The notes beneath the pieces are model-generated. The model had not been told where the DNA came from, ran no database searches, and saw only the letters and a list, made by a program, of their open reading frames with translations. Of a stretch of DNA of 64,000 bases, positions 21,770 to 32,897 are shown piece after piece. Numbering within the stretch: the stretch's first letter is position 1; the number at the start of each line of letters is the position of its first letter. The position numbers were made by a program, and so were the translations under genes. This DNA is from Coptis chinensis (lineage: Eukaryota > Streptophyta > Magnoliopsida > Ranunculales > Ranunculaceae), in the NCBI GenBank assembly GCA_015680905.1, contig CM027381.1:69863501-69927500 (forward strand), read 5' to 3'.

Positions 21770-22310
21770 TCAGCCATATTCATGACCACTGAGATCACAT
21801 GTAGGAGGAGCCCAAGAGGGCAACACTTAGAGAAAAAAGGAAAGGAGAGAGGAGTGGGCCTTGTATGGTATTGGGCCCAAGATCATAGGATCCAAGGACT
21901 TTGACCTAAAGAGAGGAGGCGGCATGGAAGAGAGAAAGGGGAGAGAGAGGAGGAGGAGAACTAGGGCACAACTTGATCCTCCGAGAAGGGCTCAGGGGTA
22001 TGTAGGCAACCTAAATGGGTTCAGCTGATGAGTACAAATGGTGAGTATGTCTCATCTTTGAGAAGAGACCGAGGTGTGGAGACATAGAAGGTTAAAGGGT
22101 ATGAATTGGGTTCATACAATATGTCTCATCTTCGAGAAGAGACCGAGGTGTGGAGACATAGAAGGTTAAAAGGTATGAATTAGGTTCATACAGTTGGGAT
22201 GAGACTTTGTAAAAGTAAAGTAAATTTACCCATACAGTACTTGTGTGAGCAGAATGAGCAATAGCTCTTGACAAATGTTAGTATGAAAATCTTTGTAAAT
22301 GGGTGAATGT
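21770..22310 (+). repeat. LTR-like fragment inside the MULE, with a 74-bp duplication
   Basis: The stretch 21955-22018 on its minus strand reads GGTTGCCTACATACCC and later GGATCAAG and TAGTTC, as in the LTRs at 43235 and 48500. Upstream GGGCCCAAGATCA and purine-rich tracts also resemble those LTRs. A 74-bp unit is duplicated at 22046-22119 and 22120-22193. No primer binding site or polypurine tract is next to it, so it may be a solo LTR; the boundaries are uncertain. Confidence 0.4.
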
Positions 22311-22936
22311 GTTGTTCAGTTGGGTCAATTCAATATTTAGTTTTTTATGTGCATTCAAAATTTGACATGGAGGGTGTATCCCTGTGGAGCAACTCTTGGC
22401 CTGAGTTTGTTGGAGCTGTAAAATAATGTCCTCGTAGAACTTATTTTTGGTTTGCCTAAATTGCTCGAAGAGCTTTGTTGTTGTAAAGGGATATTCCCTA
22501 CTGTAACATTTTTTCTCTACACTAATATGAAATACCTTATTTTGCTATGCAAAAAAACAAGTATTAACAACTTAAATGTCCGACCTCATGAAAGAGACTG
22601 TTGATTTTTGTGCAATGTGGAGCCTGGACATCCTCACCGTGTGGTTTGGAACTTGGAATTCCAGTCAAAGGGTTCCCAAGATAGTTGAACTTGAGTCGCG
22701 CCTATAGGTTTTAATCCGCAATAAACAAGCTGGCCTGTACCTTGGGTACGTTTCCTTGTTATATGACTTATATCAGATTCAATCTCCCATTATTATAAAA
22801 GAAGTTAATTGTTTGTTTTATTGTTGTCTAGCCATCTAGCCATGATTCCCTTAGTCGACCTCCTTAATGCGTAGCCAGAAGAGACTTACTGTGTGTATTA
22901 CAATCACGGGAACGCACAAAGTGTCCGGAAGCAAAA

Positions 22937-23030
22937 GATGGAACAAACACTAAACTGCAACTTGCAACAGGAAGATGGAACAAACACTAAACTGCAACTT
23001 GCAACATGGAACAAACATTGAACTGCTATA
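22937..23030. repeat. Short tandem repeat inside the MULE
   Basis: Three imperfect copies of a 31-37 base unit containing ATGGAACAAACACTAAACTG. Confidence 0.7.
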
Positions 23031-23259
23031 TGGATCGGACTATGGTTAGAACCAACGTAAATGGGGATTGTCTATTAAAAAAAAACATAAACAGATAGCG
23101 TTCATTGCACCAAAAAGACTTACTACTCTGTTACAATCAAGAAACAAGGTCTGACAATCAAAATTTACGAAGTAAAAGTGCAGCACTTCACCATTGCTAT
23201 ACTCTAAGCAAAAAAATTTACAAGCCAAAATAAATATAGTGTAAGCCACCAGCAGAGTT

Positions 23260-24642
23260 CTACCTGTGTCTCTCCTTGACTTTTATAGTCTTCAAAGCTT
23301 GTTCATATTTTTGAATGAATTCCTTCAGACTAGTAGTACTACAAATATAGTCTTTGAAAAAGCTATTAATTCCCTCACTACGGCCAATAGTATTCATACC
23401 AGCAAAGAAAGTAGTTCGATTATACACTGGAACCCATGCCTCTCTATCTTTATAAAGTCCGTCCAACCAAGTACTTTTAGTCAGCCCATATTTAGCTATC
23501 AATGATTTCCATCTCCTCTCAAAATCCTCAATCCTAAATGTAAATCTCAAACATTCCTTCATGGCCCTTTTGAAACCTGATTTTTTGTAGTACAAATATC
23601 CTAATTTTTTACCAAATTTCTTCTTAATATGCCAATAACACAACCTGTGTCATGTGGTAGGAAACACCTTAGGAACAGCAACTCTCATGGCTGGATCTGA
23701 GTCAGTAATAAAAGAAATCGGAGCCTTTCCCCCCATCGCTTTCTTCCAAGTCTCGAATAGCCATAAGAAACTCTTCTCCGTTTTGTCTTGTAACAATGCA
23801 CATCCAAATTGGATGGTTTGAAAGTGATGGTTTACACTAGTGAATGGTGCAAGAGGTAACTCGTACTTGTTAGTCTTGTATGTTGTATCAAAAGTGACTA
23901 CATCTCCAAACTGTTCGTAGGACATGTGTGACCTAGCATCAACCCAAAAGAAATTAACAGCTCTCCCTTCTAAATCACACTGATGTATCAATTTCTCTTC
24001 TTTGGAAGTGATTAAAAACCCACTGAGCATCACCAACATCAAGTTTTTGTCTCACATCGCGAAGATGATTCTAACAACCACGATCATTGACACTAATCAC
24101 TTCACCTCCAAGAACAGTATTGACTTTGTTTATTTGTAGATTTGCGTCATAAAAATGCTCAACCATACCTTTCACTGCATCGGGCATTTTTCAATTTGGC
24201 TGTAGGTGGTTTCTTTTTTAGGGTGATACAAAGGAATGATTATGCTCGTCACAAAACCTCCCATTTCATTGTGGTTCGAATGAGCTTAATATACATGTGT
24301 GATTTGCATTCCCCTCTTTGTGTTGAGGTACTCAATCGTGGCCTTGACACCTCCTCTTTAAACTTTTTTTTTGTAAGACCCAAAATGCGAGCATGAAAAA
24401 GAGATGTTTGTCACTTTATCACAATTACTCCAAGATTTGTTAAACGATCTTTTAATGATTGGAAACCTCTTGTTAAGACCATACTTTTCGTAGTATTCTT
24501 TCGCCTCTTTGCTTGAATCAAAACCCATGCCCACAAATGGTGTTTGAATATTATGTTCAGCATCCTCATCAGAAAATCCAGTGACTTGCCTCATATCTTC
24601 AAAAAAATATGTACATGATTCTTCCATTTTTAATAGCACCAC
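23260..24642 (-). pseudogene. FAR1/FHY3-type MULE transposase, broken
   Basis: From 24642 the protein starts MVLLKMEESCTYFFEDM. It contains a FAR1 DNA-binding domain region (GFDSSKEAKEYYEKYG, CDKVTNISFSCSHFG), degenerate sequence at 24043-24357, then the MULE transposase core at 24042-23260. First catalytic Asp: VVTFDTTYKTNKYELP; second: FITDSDPAMR; Glu region: GMNTIGRSEGINSFFKDY. Known members are nuclear proteins, either MULE transposases or domesticated FAR1-related transcription factors. Location between inverted repeats argues for transposase. The zinc-binding SWIM motif expected downstream is missing. Stops near 23645 and frame changes inactivate it. Confidence 0.87.
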
Positions 24643-24962
24643 ACCTGTAGTAAAATTTTAGTGATTAGCCACTTAATAATTCATAAACTCAATTAATTTT
24701 GTTCATCTCAAATATTGCTTATTTTTTTAAATTAAGAAAATAACTAAAAGAAGAAAAATAAAAATAAAAAAATCATAACTAATACACTATAAAGAATCAA
24801 AGAAATATAATACAATTGAAAGAGTAAATTAAAAGAAAAAAAAAAATCAAATTGAAAACCTTAGTAAGTCTTGTAAATGAGAGTGTGGATTGTCCTAAAA
24901 AAAGTGTGAACTGGAAGATAATGTGTTTGTGAGCACCGAATTTTTGGTAGAATTTTTTTAAG

Positions 24963-25058
24963 CCAAACTCTCTTGAGGACCCTAGGATTTGATGTGTGGT
25001 AAGGCCTACATTCATTGTAAGATCTGTTGTACAAAATCTGTTGTATATTGATCCCTTT
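24963..25058 (-). repeat. Right terminal inverted repeat of the MULE
   Basis: Inverted partner of 21203-21298; its outer end reads into a TA tract at 25059-25075. Confidence 0.85.
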
Positions 25059-25078
25059 ATATATATATATATATAATT

Positions 25079-25470
25079 ATTCTCTTAAAAGTAGCTACTT
25101 AAGTTAACTTTAAAATAAGTATGTAAGTAAAACTTCACCTACAAAATGAATTTAAATCAATTTTTTTGTAGATATGATATACTCAATATTAAGATCATCT
25201 CTACAAATTTTCAGGTCATTTGGAAACATCTAACCTTGGCAAAAAACAATTACAAAAATTCAACATTTCTGGACCGTTAGATTTCTTTTTAAAGATGACA
25301 ACAATTTTTATCTATGTTTGAGGTTTCCAAATGAGTTGAAATTTTGGGAAGATAATGATTATCGTAAGTGCTTCATAACCACAAAAAATTAGGTTTGAAT
25401 TCATTTTGTAGGTGAAGTTTTACGTATGTACTTATTTTAAGTTAACTTAAGTAGCTACTTTTTAGAGAAT
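25079..25470. mobile_element. MITE with long inverted repeats
   Basis: A 392-bp AT-rich element whose ends are inverted repeats of about 78 bases (ATTCTCTTAAAAGTAGCTAC at the left; the right end complements it with few changes). There is no coding capacity. The target duplication is not clear because the flanks are AT-rich; the superfamily is therefore undetermined. Confidence 0.75.
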
Positions 25471-25559
25471 TACTGTATATATATATTGGACGAAAAAAAA
25501 GTATTTGTATCAATATATGTATACCAACTGTGAACATAATTTTAAACTATATTTTCCAT

Positions 25560-26330
25560 CTGCGATTAGTGGGGCAAAGCCTTATGGAGCCTTCCCCATA
25601 TCCTTCTAGTACAACTTCAGCCGAACTATCTCCGCCTCTAAACTACATATCATTGTCTCCAACATGTACATCTGTTCTTCACTTCGCAAGCAATTTCCAT
25701 CGGCCCATCGGAGATCAAACTCTTGGGCCTCTATCAGACCTTTCAGAGTCATATGATCTTCCTCTAGCTCCTCAACACGCAGATGATACTGAGTTAGAGT
25801 TCTCTCTAACTGAACTATATGACGCTTTATCCCTTCCAAACCGGTATCTGCAACCTTCTGTGTGGCTGCTCCTTCAATTTCTTTCTTAATACTGCTACAA
25901 ACATGGGTTCCAATATCCAACCTTTCATCTTCAACCACTAAACTAACAATCCTACCACTCTACACATCTAAATATTCTTGGTACTGACGTACCACATCAT
26001 TAAGGAGCAATTGCACCTATATAAAACATTTAACTTTAATAAATCAAACAGCAAAGTAAATAAATAAAAAACCATACAGAGGTTAATCCATTTTGAGCAT
26101 TAGTAATTCTCAAAATAACAGCATCATTGTTCCCTTCCCGAACAACCCCAACTCTATAACTAAGTGACAGTCGTTCTTGACTGCTGTTTGGTTCAGAAAC
26201 ACCTGTATTGCTTAGACAATCCCGACCAGTAGCATCGATGCGCTTAACGCGTGTTAAAGACTTTTCCATAGCCTTGCGCTTCATATGTTCCTCAATAGCT
26301 TCACCCTTGCCTTTTCCATCACAAGAAAAA
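25560..26330 (-). pseudogene. Two-exon coiled-coil gene remnant, family unknown
   Basis: Exon 1 (down to 26077) reads MKRKAMEKSLTRVKRIDA and ends NAQNGLTS. A 60-base intron fits at 26017-26076, with donor GTATGG and acceptor TTTTATATAG. The frame continues in exon 2 as VQLLLNDVVRQYQEYLDV, then a TAG stop, then an open frame 25938-25606 with heptad-like patterns (LERTLTQYHLRVEELEEDH, LEAEIVRLKLY). The frame kept across the inferred splice supports a former gene. The Leu/Glu pattern indicates a coiled coil. I do not recognise the family; a transposon-associated protein or a decayed host gene are both possible. Confidence 0.45.
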
Positions 26331-27087
26331 AAAAATTTAAAACATCAAAGAATTATATAGTTGTTTTAGGTCTCTCTCTCTCCCTTTGTCTCTTGCTACC
26401 TTTTTTTAAAAGTTTTTTTTTTCTTGGGGTGGTTATTTTAAACATATTTAAAAAATCTTTATTTATAAAAGTTCTGGCATAACTCTTAAACTTTATAATT
26501 AACAGGCCTAAAATAAAATAGCCCAATATAGCATATATAAAGAAGAAGAAGAAAAAGAAACTACGCTTTGAGCTATAGCTTTTTCCATATCTCCTACTCC
26601 TAATCTCTCACACACCCTTCTACTCAGACCCTTTCTCTCTTTCTAATATTATGATTGCTTAGAGAGCTCCTAGACAGTTTATTTTTCGTATATACCCTTC
26701 CATTACCTTCACGCAACCATCATACCCATTATGTGTTTTTCTTTTGCCCTTCTTATTTGACTCCTTCATAGTTATAGTTATTACAAGTGGGGATAAAAAA
26801 AAACAAAAATAATAAAATAATAAAAAATAAAAACAAGATTAACAGTTGCTATAATTTAAGTTTGATTTACTTTGATCCATTTAACGAGATGTTTAAATAC
26901 TTATAATATATAGCTACTTCTTCCATTTCAAATTTTGTCCGTCAATTGAATAGTACCCATTCTACATTTGTGTTATATAGTTGAAACTAAATAATTGAAT
27001 TTTAGCATATCCTTAAAAGCAAATGCTTGAAGCAAATTCAAACAGTATGATTCCTTTTTGTTTGAATCTAGCAATTTAATAGAACAC
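26331..27087. other. Flanking DNA left of the Tat element
   Basis: AT-rich sequence with no supportable gene. It ends in AACAC (27083-27087), the target-site duplication of the Tat element. Confidence 0.6.
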
Positions 27088-27427
27088 TGTTACAACCTTT
27101 TCCCTTATGAGCCTATTTCCTGACCCTTACACACTATTCCCTCCTTTAGCTTTCTCACTCACCCCCCTCTCTTAGGTCTCTCTCCCCTTAGGTTAATGAA
27201 TCCACCCTCCTCTCTCTCTCACCCACTATTACCCTTTATACCTTTCTTTCCATCCATCATGGCCCTCCACCTGTCTCTCCATCTCGCGGTCCTCTTAGCT
27301 CCATGTGTAGGGTTTCCGTACCGCGACCCCATGCTGTCAGCTCGATCTGGTGGATTGCGGACTTCGAAGTTACGCTGATTCGGCCCAACTCACTATTCCT
27401 ATTCCGTTGATACATCCCGCCACTCTG
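27088..27427 (-). repeat. 3' LTR of the Tat element
   Basis: Nearly identical to 36051-36390; it starts TGTTACAACC on the plus strand. The inner terminus has changed (CTCTG where the 5' LTR has CTACA). Confidence 0.93.
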
Positions 27428-27443
27428 AGATGCCCCTCTCGAG
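27428..27443 (-). promoter_or_regulatory. Polypurine tract of the Tat element
   Basis: The minus strand reads CTCGAGAGGGGCATCT directly before the 3' LTR. The core CGAGAGGGG(G)C is shared with the non-autonomous element at 43543-43557. Confidence 0.7.
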
Positions 27444-27859
27444 TCAGCGATAGTATGTCGGTCGAGTCGAGAGTTCTCCACATTCGCTTTTCAACCGTAG
27501 CCTTCCGTCTTCCTTTCACGGCTGGATTCCGCGAGTTTCCATGTGACTGCGGTGGCCTTCGTTTCTTGTGCATCCACGCGTCCTTCATGGGCTGGTTCCT
27601 TTTGGTGTCCCCTCGATTTCAGCTCCCCTCAAATTACCTTTTTACCCCCTCCTCTTATAAAAAGCCCGCTCGATTTTTCCTCTCTCACTTAGCTTTTCTC
27701 TTGCCTTTCAGTTCCTCTCAACCACTCCTTCTACCTTTCTTCTTGTTTTCCAGCACCGGTTGCTCTCACGGTCGTCTTCTCCGGTTTCCTCTGTGGAAAT
27801 TCTTACTCCGGCTGCTTTCCTCTTACCTTAGGTTGGTTTTCTCTTCTCTCTAGCTCCCT

Positions 27860-30280
27860 TTAATTGCTATATTGCGCATTTCTCCTTGGTTCTTGGCGTT
27901 AGAGTCTGTTCATTTTCCCTTCCTTCTCCGCCTTGTTGTGACTGATTGTCTTCCACTCCGACCACGATGTCGGCAGCGAGATCCGCCACCTCTTCCTCTT
28001 CCCAGTCCCGTAGCCGTGCTTCCCCCCCTCTCCCCAACCAGACCGAGGCCCCTTCAACCTCTGGACAAGCTTTTACCCTCCCGCCGCCTCCACCGCGCGG
28101 CCGTAGACCTAATCTTTAGGCTGTTAAAGCGGCTTATGGGATACCCACTGACGTCATCCTAGAACATGTGCATGACCTAACTCACTTCCCCCATCTAGTT
28201 CCCTACAGGCCGGGGTACCTTGTGGCCACGGTAGGACAAATTGTTGCCGGCCTGCATTTGCCCCTCACCCGTCTCGATGTTGAGGTGTGCAATCACTTTA
28301 ACATCCCCCCTTGCCAAGGCATCGGCAACTTCTGGAGGGTCATGTATGCCGCGAACCACTACAACCGTTCTGAAGTACCCAAGATAACGGTTCGCGACAT
28401 GACCGCTCACTTCTTCATTAAAAAGAGCACCAAGGAGGTCGGTGTCGGCTATCACTCCTTCTGTGTCCGTCCTAGAAAGCGCCACTTTCTTCTTCGTATC
28501 ACTTCCTCCGACAAACTGTGGCACCACTACCCTATTTATATCTCAGGCAACTTCCTCTCCGCAGATCTTCCATCCGAACTGAATCTTAACCACTTGGCTT
28601 TTCTTCCTAGTGGTGAGTCTCTCTCTTTATCTTCACCCCTTGATGTATATCTTTTGTTTTCTCAACTGACTTGACACCTCTCTTTTTTAGGTTGGTGCCC
28701 CGACTCCAAGTCGCAACCTTACGACCACATTTCCTCCACCACCTTCCAGAAAATTCGCGACTGGGACTGCTTTCGGTAGTGATACTTGGATTGACCACGC
28801 CACCGCCACTCCCCTATTATTGTCCGATCCTGGCCTGAAATCCATAGGGAAATATGCGCCCCATTTTTCCGTCCTCCTCCTCCCAAAGAAAACCACGTGA
28901 CAATCCACCCACTAAGGGAAAACGCCATACCACGAAAACCCCACTCCGTCCCCAAGTCCGCTTTCGTAAGAACCGCTTCTCCCTGCGCCCCTACTCCTTA
29001 CCGATCCCCGACCACAGGAAGACCAATACTCATCCTCTCATTTCCCTTCCACCCTCTCAAGACTTCGGACATGGGTGCCAACAAACGCAAACTTTTTTGG
29101 CGACTTCGGACGAGGATGTCGTCCCCATTATGCCCCCTTGCGCTCACTCCTCTCCCTCCCCGCCTCCAAGCGTTCCACGGCCCTCGGCTCTGAAGAGGGT
29201 CCCCAGCTAAAAACGCCTCTCCACCTACTACTGCGCTTCCTCGGTACAACGGCGGGGAAAGAGGCGCCGACGAGAGGGGGGGCCGGGCCCGTTCCTCCAT
29301 TCTGCCCCGCTTTCAAACTTCGCAACCGCTATCTCACCATCAACGACTCTGCCTTGGAAAACCCAGCTGCGGCTTCCTCCCTATTCTTTGGGTCTCATCT
29401 CCCCAAAGACATGGTACGCTGAGGGTGGCACCTTTGAGTCTCACCGGACTTCGTTCTACACTGGCTGGGAGAAGGTAAACCTCTCTTTTCACTCAAGTAT
29501 CTCCCTTCCCTTTCTCTGAGTATTCTAACTTCTGTTCTCTTCCACAGATGAGTTTGGATATCTCCTTCATGATCCGCGGCCTCTTCGGTGCCCGGGCGCG
29601 GATCGATGAATGGACAAGGAGGTCGCCCAGCTGGAAAAGGATAAGTCTGCCGCGGACATGGACAAGCTCAGGGCCCAGGATGAGCTTAAAGTTGCAGAAG
29701 CCGCCCACCTTGCTTACATGGACAAGGTTAACGACCGCTTGAGTAATCAGCGCGAGACCCTCCAAGCGAAGCACGCCGCCGCTCTGGATGCCCTATCCCA
29801 GAAGCATCAAGAGGAGGTATCGGCTCTCCTGAATCAACACGAAGCCGATATGGACGAGCTCCGGGACAGCTTTCGGGCCCAGGCCGAAGAGGGTGGCCAA
29901 GAAGGTCAAGGAGGAATTCGACCGGCTCACCAAAGAAGGTCGTCTCCTTCCCCGAAGCCCTGCGCTTTGCTCCCCTACCGAGGTCTTCGTGCCCATCCGG
30001 ACTCCCCTCCTGCCATACAAGATGTCGCTGAGCTGGTCTGTGGGACGATAGATGAGGTGGCGGATGAAATTATAGCCGAGGCCGCCGAGTCCGTGATCCG
30101 CGAAAGCTGCGGCTTGAAATTAGCTTGTTTTTTTTTTAGGCTTCCTTTGATGCTACTTTGTAACACTATTTTTGCTACCGTTTCTTTGTCTTTCCACCCC
30201 TCTTGTTGGGATGTTTATATTATGTTATGTTTGTTTGTGCGGGTGTTTTACGTTGATACTCTTACTCGTGTATGAGCAAT
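27860..30280 (+). pseudogene. Intron-containing gene antisense to the Tat element (putative gypsy-type transposase domain)
   Basis: The likely start is MSAARSATSSSSQSRSRA at 27967, with one TAG stop at 28117-28119. The frame then runs DLTHFPHLVPYRPGYLV, GLHLPLTRLDVEVC, GIGNFWRVMYAANHYN and HFFIKKSTKEVG, a pattern like the putative gypsy-type transposon domain of plants. A 78-base intron (28613-28690, donor GTGAGT, acceptor TTTTTTAG) keeps the frame (LPSG to WCPDSKSQPYDHIS), followed by a stop. A Pro-rich part, a second likely intron (about 29476-29547, acceptor CTTCCACAG), and a coiled coil (VAQLEKDKSAADMDKL, ETLQAKHAAALDALSQKH) follow, with a frameshift between. A plant-like T-rich 3' end lies at 30120-30280. 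Function unknown. Confidence 0.6.
28613..28690 (+). other. Inferred spliceosomal intron in the antisense gene
   Basis: GTGAGT donor and TTTTTTAG acceptor; removing these 78 bases (a multiple of three) joins two exons in frame. The intron itself reads to a stop (TGACTTGA) in that frame. Confidence 0.5.
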
Positions 30281-30659
30281 AACAGGACCCTATTAGTGTA
30301 TTCGCCCCCATTTGTTGGGAATGTTTGATTTGCTTGCCCCACTCCCAGACCAGGCCTCCGCCACTCTCTCTAACTCTGGCAGGCACTCTGCTGCGGCACC
30401 TTACGAAGAAGCTTTTGCTTCCGTTAAGCCTTTATCCCATATAGGTGCAGGGCAACTCCTCTTACCCGACGCTGCGGGAACTCATCTTCGCGAGACACTT
30501 AGTTGTGCCTCACTAAAGTTTGGACCTCTCATCCTTGGAGGGCTCACCCCCTCCCTTCCCTTCACTCTGAGGGGCAATGAAAACTCAAGCAATAATATTT
30601 AACTCAAAGTGCTCACGGTTTTATATATGTACGGATAGCTCACACCATTCCCCATTTCT
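30281..30659. other. Spacer between the antisense gene and the end of pol
   Basis: No clear coding sequence; it contains a GGAGGGCTCACCCC word like those of the 3' repeats at 44.6-46.9 kb. Confidence 0.4.
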
Positions 30660-32209
30660 TCCATTACATCTACTCGTGAAATTTTTTCAGCAACCTTACA
30701 TTCCACGGCCTATCCACAGGTACGTGCCCTCCACGGTTTGTAACCTTTGTAAGTGCACATCCCCCCACCTCGACCACCACGTTATGGCCCTTTCTCGGTC
30801 GGACCCAATTTCCGCCGGCGGCTTCTTGGTGCCGGGTGTCACTTTCGCTAAGCACCTTGTCTCCCACCATAAATTTCCTCACTCTCAATTTCTTGTTGTC
30901 TTTGCCTTTGCGGGGCGGCGCTGATATTCTTCGGTTTGGCCAGCGCGGTGTCCCTCCTCTCTTCCACTAGATTCATGTCTCGGCGGGATGCCTCGGTTTG
31001 ATCCATCATTTATAGCCGCAGCGGTCCTAGTGGTTGCTGCCACCATTTCCGTCGGTATCCGCGGCCTCTACTCCATGCGCCAATGCAAAAAGGGTCTCCT
31101 TGGTGAGGTCCGCGGGGTTGTCCGATCGCCCAAAGCACCCGATTTAGTTAAATCGGCCCAGTCCCCTTCTTGCCCTCCGGTTTCCTCTTGAGATTGTTAA
31201 GTATGGTTTTGTTAGAGGACTCCGCTTGCCCGTTCCCCTCGGGGTTGTAGGGGGCCGAGAACCCCTGTTTGATATGATATGTTTGCAGAAAATTCTTAAC
31301 CCTTGATCCCGTGAACTGGGTTCCATTATCCGCAATGATAGTATAGGGCACCCCGAAACGGCATATGATGTTTTCCCACAAGAACTTGATCACTTGCACC
31401 TCTTTTACCTGCTGCAATGGCACCGCTTCGATCCACTTTGTAAAATAGTCCGTCGCGGCCAACAAGAATCTCCTTCTACCGCGAGCCATGGGCAGCGGTC
31501 CCACTATGTCAAGGGCCCACATCGCGAATGGCCACGGGCTAGACACACTGTGCAGCGGCTCTGCTGGGGCCAATATCAACAAAGAAAACCTCTGGCATTT
31601 CTCACATTTTTTGGCGAATTCTACGGCGTCTCTTTTCATGTGAGGCCAGAAGTAGCCTTGTGTTAGCAACCTGTGTACCGTTGTCCTGCTTGCCGAGTGG
31701 CTCCCATAGTCCCCTTCGTGCAACTCACTGAGCACCTCTTGAGCCCATTTCGGCCCCAAGCATCTTAACAAAGGTCCATTGAAATTCCTCCGATATAATT
31801 CCCCTCCCACCAATATGTATCTTCGTGATGTCTGTTCCAGCTTTCGTCTTTCTCTGGGGCAAATCCCCTCACCCCCTGTCAAAAACCGCTTGATTGGCAT
31901 CATCCATCCATCGTCACCCTCCGCGGTGTTCATCACTCCCCATGCTTCCTCGACACTCGGCCTGTCCAACTTCTTTACTTGGAGGGTCCTTTCCTCGGAC
32001 CCCGGCATGGCCGCCGCTACATACGCCAGAGCGTCTGCGTGGCGATTCTCCCCTCGATTCAAATGTACAAAGCGGATTTTTGTGAACCTCGACGCCCAGC
32101 TTCGCAAGACTCCCAAATATCTTGCCATCCTGGGGCATCTCGCCGTGAATCCTCCATTCGCCTGGCATACTACCAAATTGAGTCGAATTATCTGGCCGAG
32201 TTCCTTCAC
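30660..32209 (-). pseudogene. RNase H end and integrase of the Tat element
   Basis: The open frame 32209-31148 begins with the end of RNase H (HLNRGENRHADALAYVAA). The integrase zinc finger follows (ELHEGDYGSHSASRTTVHRL, KKCEKCQRF), then the catalytic core: MWALDIVGPLP (Asp), TIIADNGTQF (Asp) and EGNGQAESSNKTIL (Glu). The last two motifs are well kept. After the stop at 31148 homology continues in other frames (VLWAIGQP, then the DNA-binding tail near 30900-30670). The enzyme would insert element DNA; the tail is frameshifted. Confidence 0.88.
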
Positions 32210-32240
32210 CCCCAGCCTCTGCCCATTCTCATGTCGGCGA

Positions 32241-32640
32241 TTACCGCCTCATACCCAACCGTTGTTGGATGCTTGCGAAACCCAATTTCATTGTCAGCTC
32301 TAGCCTGTTGTTGTCTGGCGTGACCAATACTACACCAATTCCGCTACCAGCATCCGTCGCTGACCCATCCGCAAACACTCTCCAACCGTATCGTTCGTCC
32401 CAGGGGTTCAAGCTATCCAGCTCCTCTTCCCTTTCTGGTTCCAACACCATCTCCTCCCCCCATGTAGGATCCTCTGCGGGAAACTCTGCCAAGAATTCGC
32501 CCTTTGCTGGGCCTTCTCCGCTTGTTCTCACGATCTTTGGATGTCATCTGAACTTAGCATCCGCGGCCCATTTTAGCATTCTTCCCGACTTCTCTGCTCT
32601 CAAAGCCCGCGCCCGGAGGCAAGTTAAGTGACCACGATCA
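32241..32640 (-). pseudogene. Tat-type (archaeal-like) RNase H, N-terminal part
   Basis: The reading frame 32531-32241 contains GWRVFADGSATDAGSGIGVV with the first catalytic Asp. The frame then shifts to the next ORF that supplies the C-terminal ADALA Asp. This second RNase H type, distinct from the one fused to reverse transcriptase, is known in the Tat lineage. Confidence 0.7.
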
Positions 32641-32897
32641 CTGCGTGGGCTTCAAAATAGGGCTTCGGCTTGAGCTGAAAATATCAAAGCGGGCGTGCTT
32701 CTCCACCGGATATCCGGTTTTACGCATCCAACAACGTCTTACTCGGAAGTATCTTGGCGGCCTTTCTATCTTTTCCACTACTTTCGAGCGAGGACCGAGT
32801 TGATTGCATAATCTGTGACCCCCAGGTATAAATACAATTTTTCTCCCTCTTCGGGCCGCGACAACAGCGACATACCTTCTAAATACCTTTTCAGACC

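Larger units (their letters stand above)
21203..25058 (-). mobile_element. Mutator-like transposon (MULE) with FAR1-type transposase remnant
   Basis: Terminal inverted repeats of about 95 bases lie at 21203-21298 and 24963-25058, with roughly 90% identity by eye; shared words include ACAACAGATTTTGTACAA and CAAATCCTAGGGTCCTCAAG. Both ends abut TA repeats, so a TATATATAT-type 9-base target duplication is likely but cannot be distinguished from the repeat itself. A broken FAR1/MULE transposase lies inside on the minus strand. The 21.3-23.2 kb part holds unrelated sequence, including an LTR-like piece, so the element has itself been a target. Confidence 0.8.

Noticed and set aside
27350-27853. 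167-codon plus-strand ORF crossing the inner edge of the Tat 3' LTR
   Set aside because: It crosses the LTR boundary and the polypurine tract; more likely leader sequence of the antisense gene than coding.
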